A stretch of DNA of 64,000 nucleotides from Balanoglossus misakiensis. Taxonomy: Eukaryota > Hemichordata. Of this stretch, positions 61,544 through 64,000 are shown one piece after another. The notes below the pieces were generated by a model. The model was not told the origin of the DNA and made no database searches. It was given only the letters and a program-made list of their open reading frames with translations. Location of the stretch: positions 7,812,001-7,876,000 of the forward strand of contig CM082584.2 in assembly GCA_040954595.2 (NCBI GenBank). Direction: 5' to 3'. Position numbers and translations under genes: made by a program. How positions within the stretch are numbered: position 1 is the stretch's first letter; each line of letters begins with the position of its first letter.

Positions 61544-64000
61544 CGTCTGTGAGAAAAAAAAGCCACAAGTCTTTTTTAGTTTCCCTCCGAGCGAGTCACG
61601 ATCTCTCTATCCTGGAGCTCGATCGATTGGCTCTCCACTCCCTATATATCAGGAGACGGGTTGGGCGTACCTCGCAACAATCAATTTCTTAAATTGTCCC
61701 AGCTACCTGCTACAGATGCCAGTTGTATTATAAGAACTGGTAGTACGAAGGCACGAACAGACCGAAACGCGGTCGTCGGCGGACAAATATCGAGTCCCAC
61801 AGTCTAATTGGTTCCGATAACAGTGGTATGCCTGCCAAGTTCTCTATCGCGTTGTGCCAGTCTGTGAGAAGTGGAAGTTGCCTTTTAGTTGGTGCCGAAT
61901 AGCGCGATGGGTCGCGATTTGTATTGATTTGCGTGTCACTGTGTCAATAACACAGGGCACACGCGAACGGCCAGGCCAATCCAAATCATAGTTTCTCCAT
62001 TTCCACGTAACCACGACCGCAAACCCAACACCCCGACTAAACAAAATCGTGACCTTATCTGCTAATCAACCAATAAAACCCATCGCCCTAACATGATTTA
62101 CTTCGACCGGTGACCTCTGGCCCTTTCATTACATAAAAGAACGCCTCTCAACCAACAAAACCGTGTCTCCAGGACTGTGCGGAAAGTATCCACGTACACA
62201 CCACGACAATCGTTATCGAATTTTTCAGCCTGCAATGTGGGTCGCATGGGCCTGTATCCAGGCTATTTCACGCGCTGGCTGTTATTTCGTTGTAAATCAC
62301 CGCAACGGGACCACGATTACAATATGTTTTGTTTAACAGCCGTTTGAGCAGTTTTAGTACAACCGACGTGAAAAGTTAGAGGCGGTTGGGTCATTCGAGG
62401 GCAGAGTAATACGATACAAGCAGACTGTTCCCAACTCCCGGCGATTTTTTCCGTGGATTCAATTACAGGCTGAAATCTCAGGACGCAAGCGGCAGGGCGC
62501 CTATGGCCTGTGCGTAATCACCCCGGCGATTTTCGATGACGCAGTTTCCCACACTTTCAGTGACGAAAGCGATCTCACCATAGCGATTATCGACATTACC
62601 GCGTATCTAGACAACTTGGAAATTTGCACTTGTTTACTTGAAGGTTTCGAACCGTGCTAAATCCTTTCATCGCCTCCAATATTCATTGAGGGATGTGTTG
62701 GCGTTGGTAAACACTCTTATGAACATATAACATCGTAGCATCACCAGGTGTAATAAACTGTGATATAAAATGAATGCCCCCTGTATATTCAATACAGCTA
62801 TGAATGATAATAGTTACTGTACACATTCTGGTAGGCAAACCGTACAATTAAATATAAATCTCAAGTGTAGAACTTGGGGTATCAAATAATATCCTGCCCA
62901 ATGTCCAAAAAAGTCGCAGTGAAACTATCCACACTATATTGCATACAGTATTTCTTGGGCTACATCAAAATGAAAGATAATTGGCCATGTCATGAAGTTT
63001 ACCGGGGCATATTCAGTAATTGGCCGATCGCGTAAAAAGTGAACAGCCACGTTTTACAACACAAAATTGCCAGTCTCGTTTCATGTTAAATTTACGAGAA
63101 CATGAACTCTTACCGTGCAATTTAGTATATCTTATGCGAGTTTAGGGTGATGAGCGTGCCATGTGGCATAGTATCTGTACCAAAATGAAATAATTCCGTT
63201 TCTGTATATCAACCACGGTTGTTGTTCTACTCTCCAAAGCTCCCCGAAGCCCGTAAACAAAACCTGAATATGTGCGGCCATTATCGATCACTCAGCCGAA
63301 TATCAATTGATGTAAGACTGTAAATTAGCATTTCAAAAGACGTTGACCTCTTATTTGTGGGCCCTGTATAATTTGCATATTAGTCCTCAACATCTGTACC
63401 TGAATATAATAGCTAGAACAGTCAGACTATGGTACTTGCATAAACGATATAGCAGGGAATTGATTTTCGTAACACTTGTCTCGCGCTTGTTTTGAACCAA
63501 TTACATCGATTGCCTCTAATCCCACCATGCCAGGCTGTATTACGCCATCGTGGTATTTTGACTAAATTATTCAAGAGCGACGTCGACGGACAGCCTGGGT
63601 AGTATTTCATCAGTCAGTGCCCTTTAAAACCAACAGTAAACCCCCCCCCCCCAAATTGGTCACGATTCTCGTGAAGAAAATGACAAGAAACTACGAATAT
63701 TCCTTGAAATTGTAAGATGACGCAGGGGTCGGGTCAAGTAAACGGCAAGTTGTTAATTCAGTTTCATCGTAAACGTGCTCTTGGGTTAAATATTCTCAGG
63801 AGAAACGCATAGACTTGAACTATAAATTGTAAAGGGTGGACTTGAAGAAGCTTCTCAATTTCTCCCCAAAAAGTCAAGTATTTTATGTTGAGGTTCAATA
63901 CCCATCGTCCGCTCGCACGGGTATGGCTGGCTCGACCACAGTCTCCCTAACGAGCTATTTTTTCCGAGATCGAGACTTTGGCGGGTGAAGATGACGCAAT
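61544..64000. other. Region upstream of the 437-aa gene to the window edge
   Basis: The first part should hold the 5' UTR exon and promoter of the minus-strand gene; a candidate donor was not fixed. No further gene or repeat array is supported. A C10 run occurs near 63642-63651. Confidence 0.45.

Overview
This is a stretch of animal nuclear genome: AT-rich, intron-rich, full of simple repeats and short transposon-like elements, with spliced genes on both strands. Protein content (RNF11, an SLC25 carrier, a receptor guanylate cyclase) is metazoan. Intron sizes, many G/C homopolymers and several small inverted-repeat families suggest a marine invertebrate, perhaps an invertebrate deuterostome such as a cephalochordate or hemichordate. 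The clade is inference, not shown by the sequence.

Layout. (1) 1-496, plus strand: last three exons of an unrecognised coiled-coil protein. (2) 3856-7092, minus: complete three-exon RNF11 orthologue (146 aa, RING-H2 E3 ligase). (3) 8248-10876, plus: complete nine-exon SLC25 mitochondrial carrier (281 aa), head to head with RNF11; one of its introns is an AT-AC intron of the U12 class. (4) 14870-53895, minus: a receptor guanylate cyclase spread over 39 kb in at least 21 coding exons plus a possible 12-nt microexon. I could assemble it in a continuous frame from signal peptide to stop (1117 aa). Its ectodomain is short and is not recognisably the usual natriuretic-peptide-receptor ligand-binding fold; it ends in a six-cysteine knot before the membrane. 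The kinase-homology and cyclase domains are canonical, and a long low-complexity, lysine-rich C-terminal tail follows. (5) 60230-61543, minus: an intronless 437-codon reading frame preceded by a splice acceptor, encoding an unrecognised, mostly disordered protein with a candidate PP1-docking motif. The rest is intergenic or intronic DNA with no supported gene.

The genes do not form a pathway. RNF11 is an endosomal/ubiquitin adaptor, the carrier acts in the mitochondrial inner membrane, and the cyclase would make cGMP at the cell surface. The main points of interest are the AT-AC intron, the cyclase's unusual ectodomain, microexon and tail, the 69-bp tandem array in one cyclase intron, and several dispersed inverted-repeat families.
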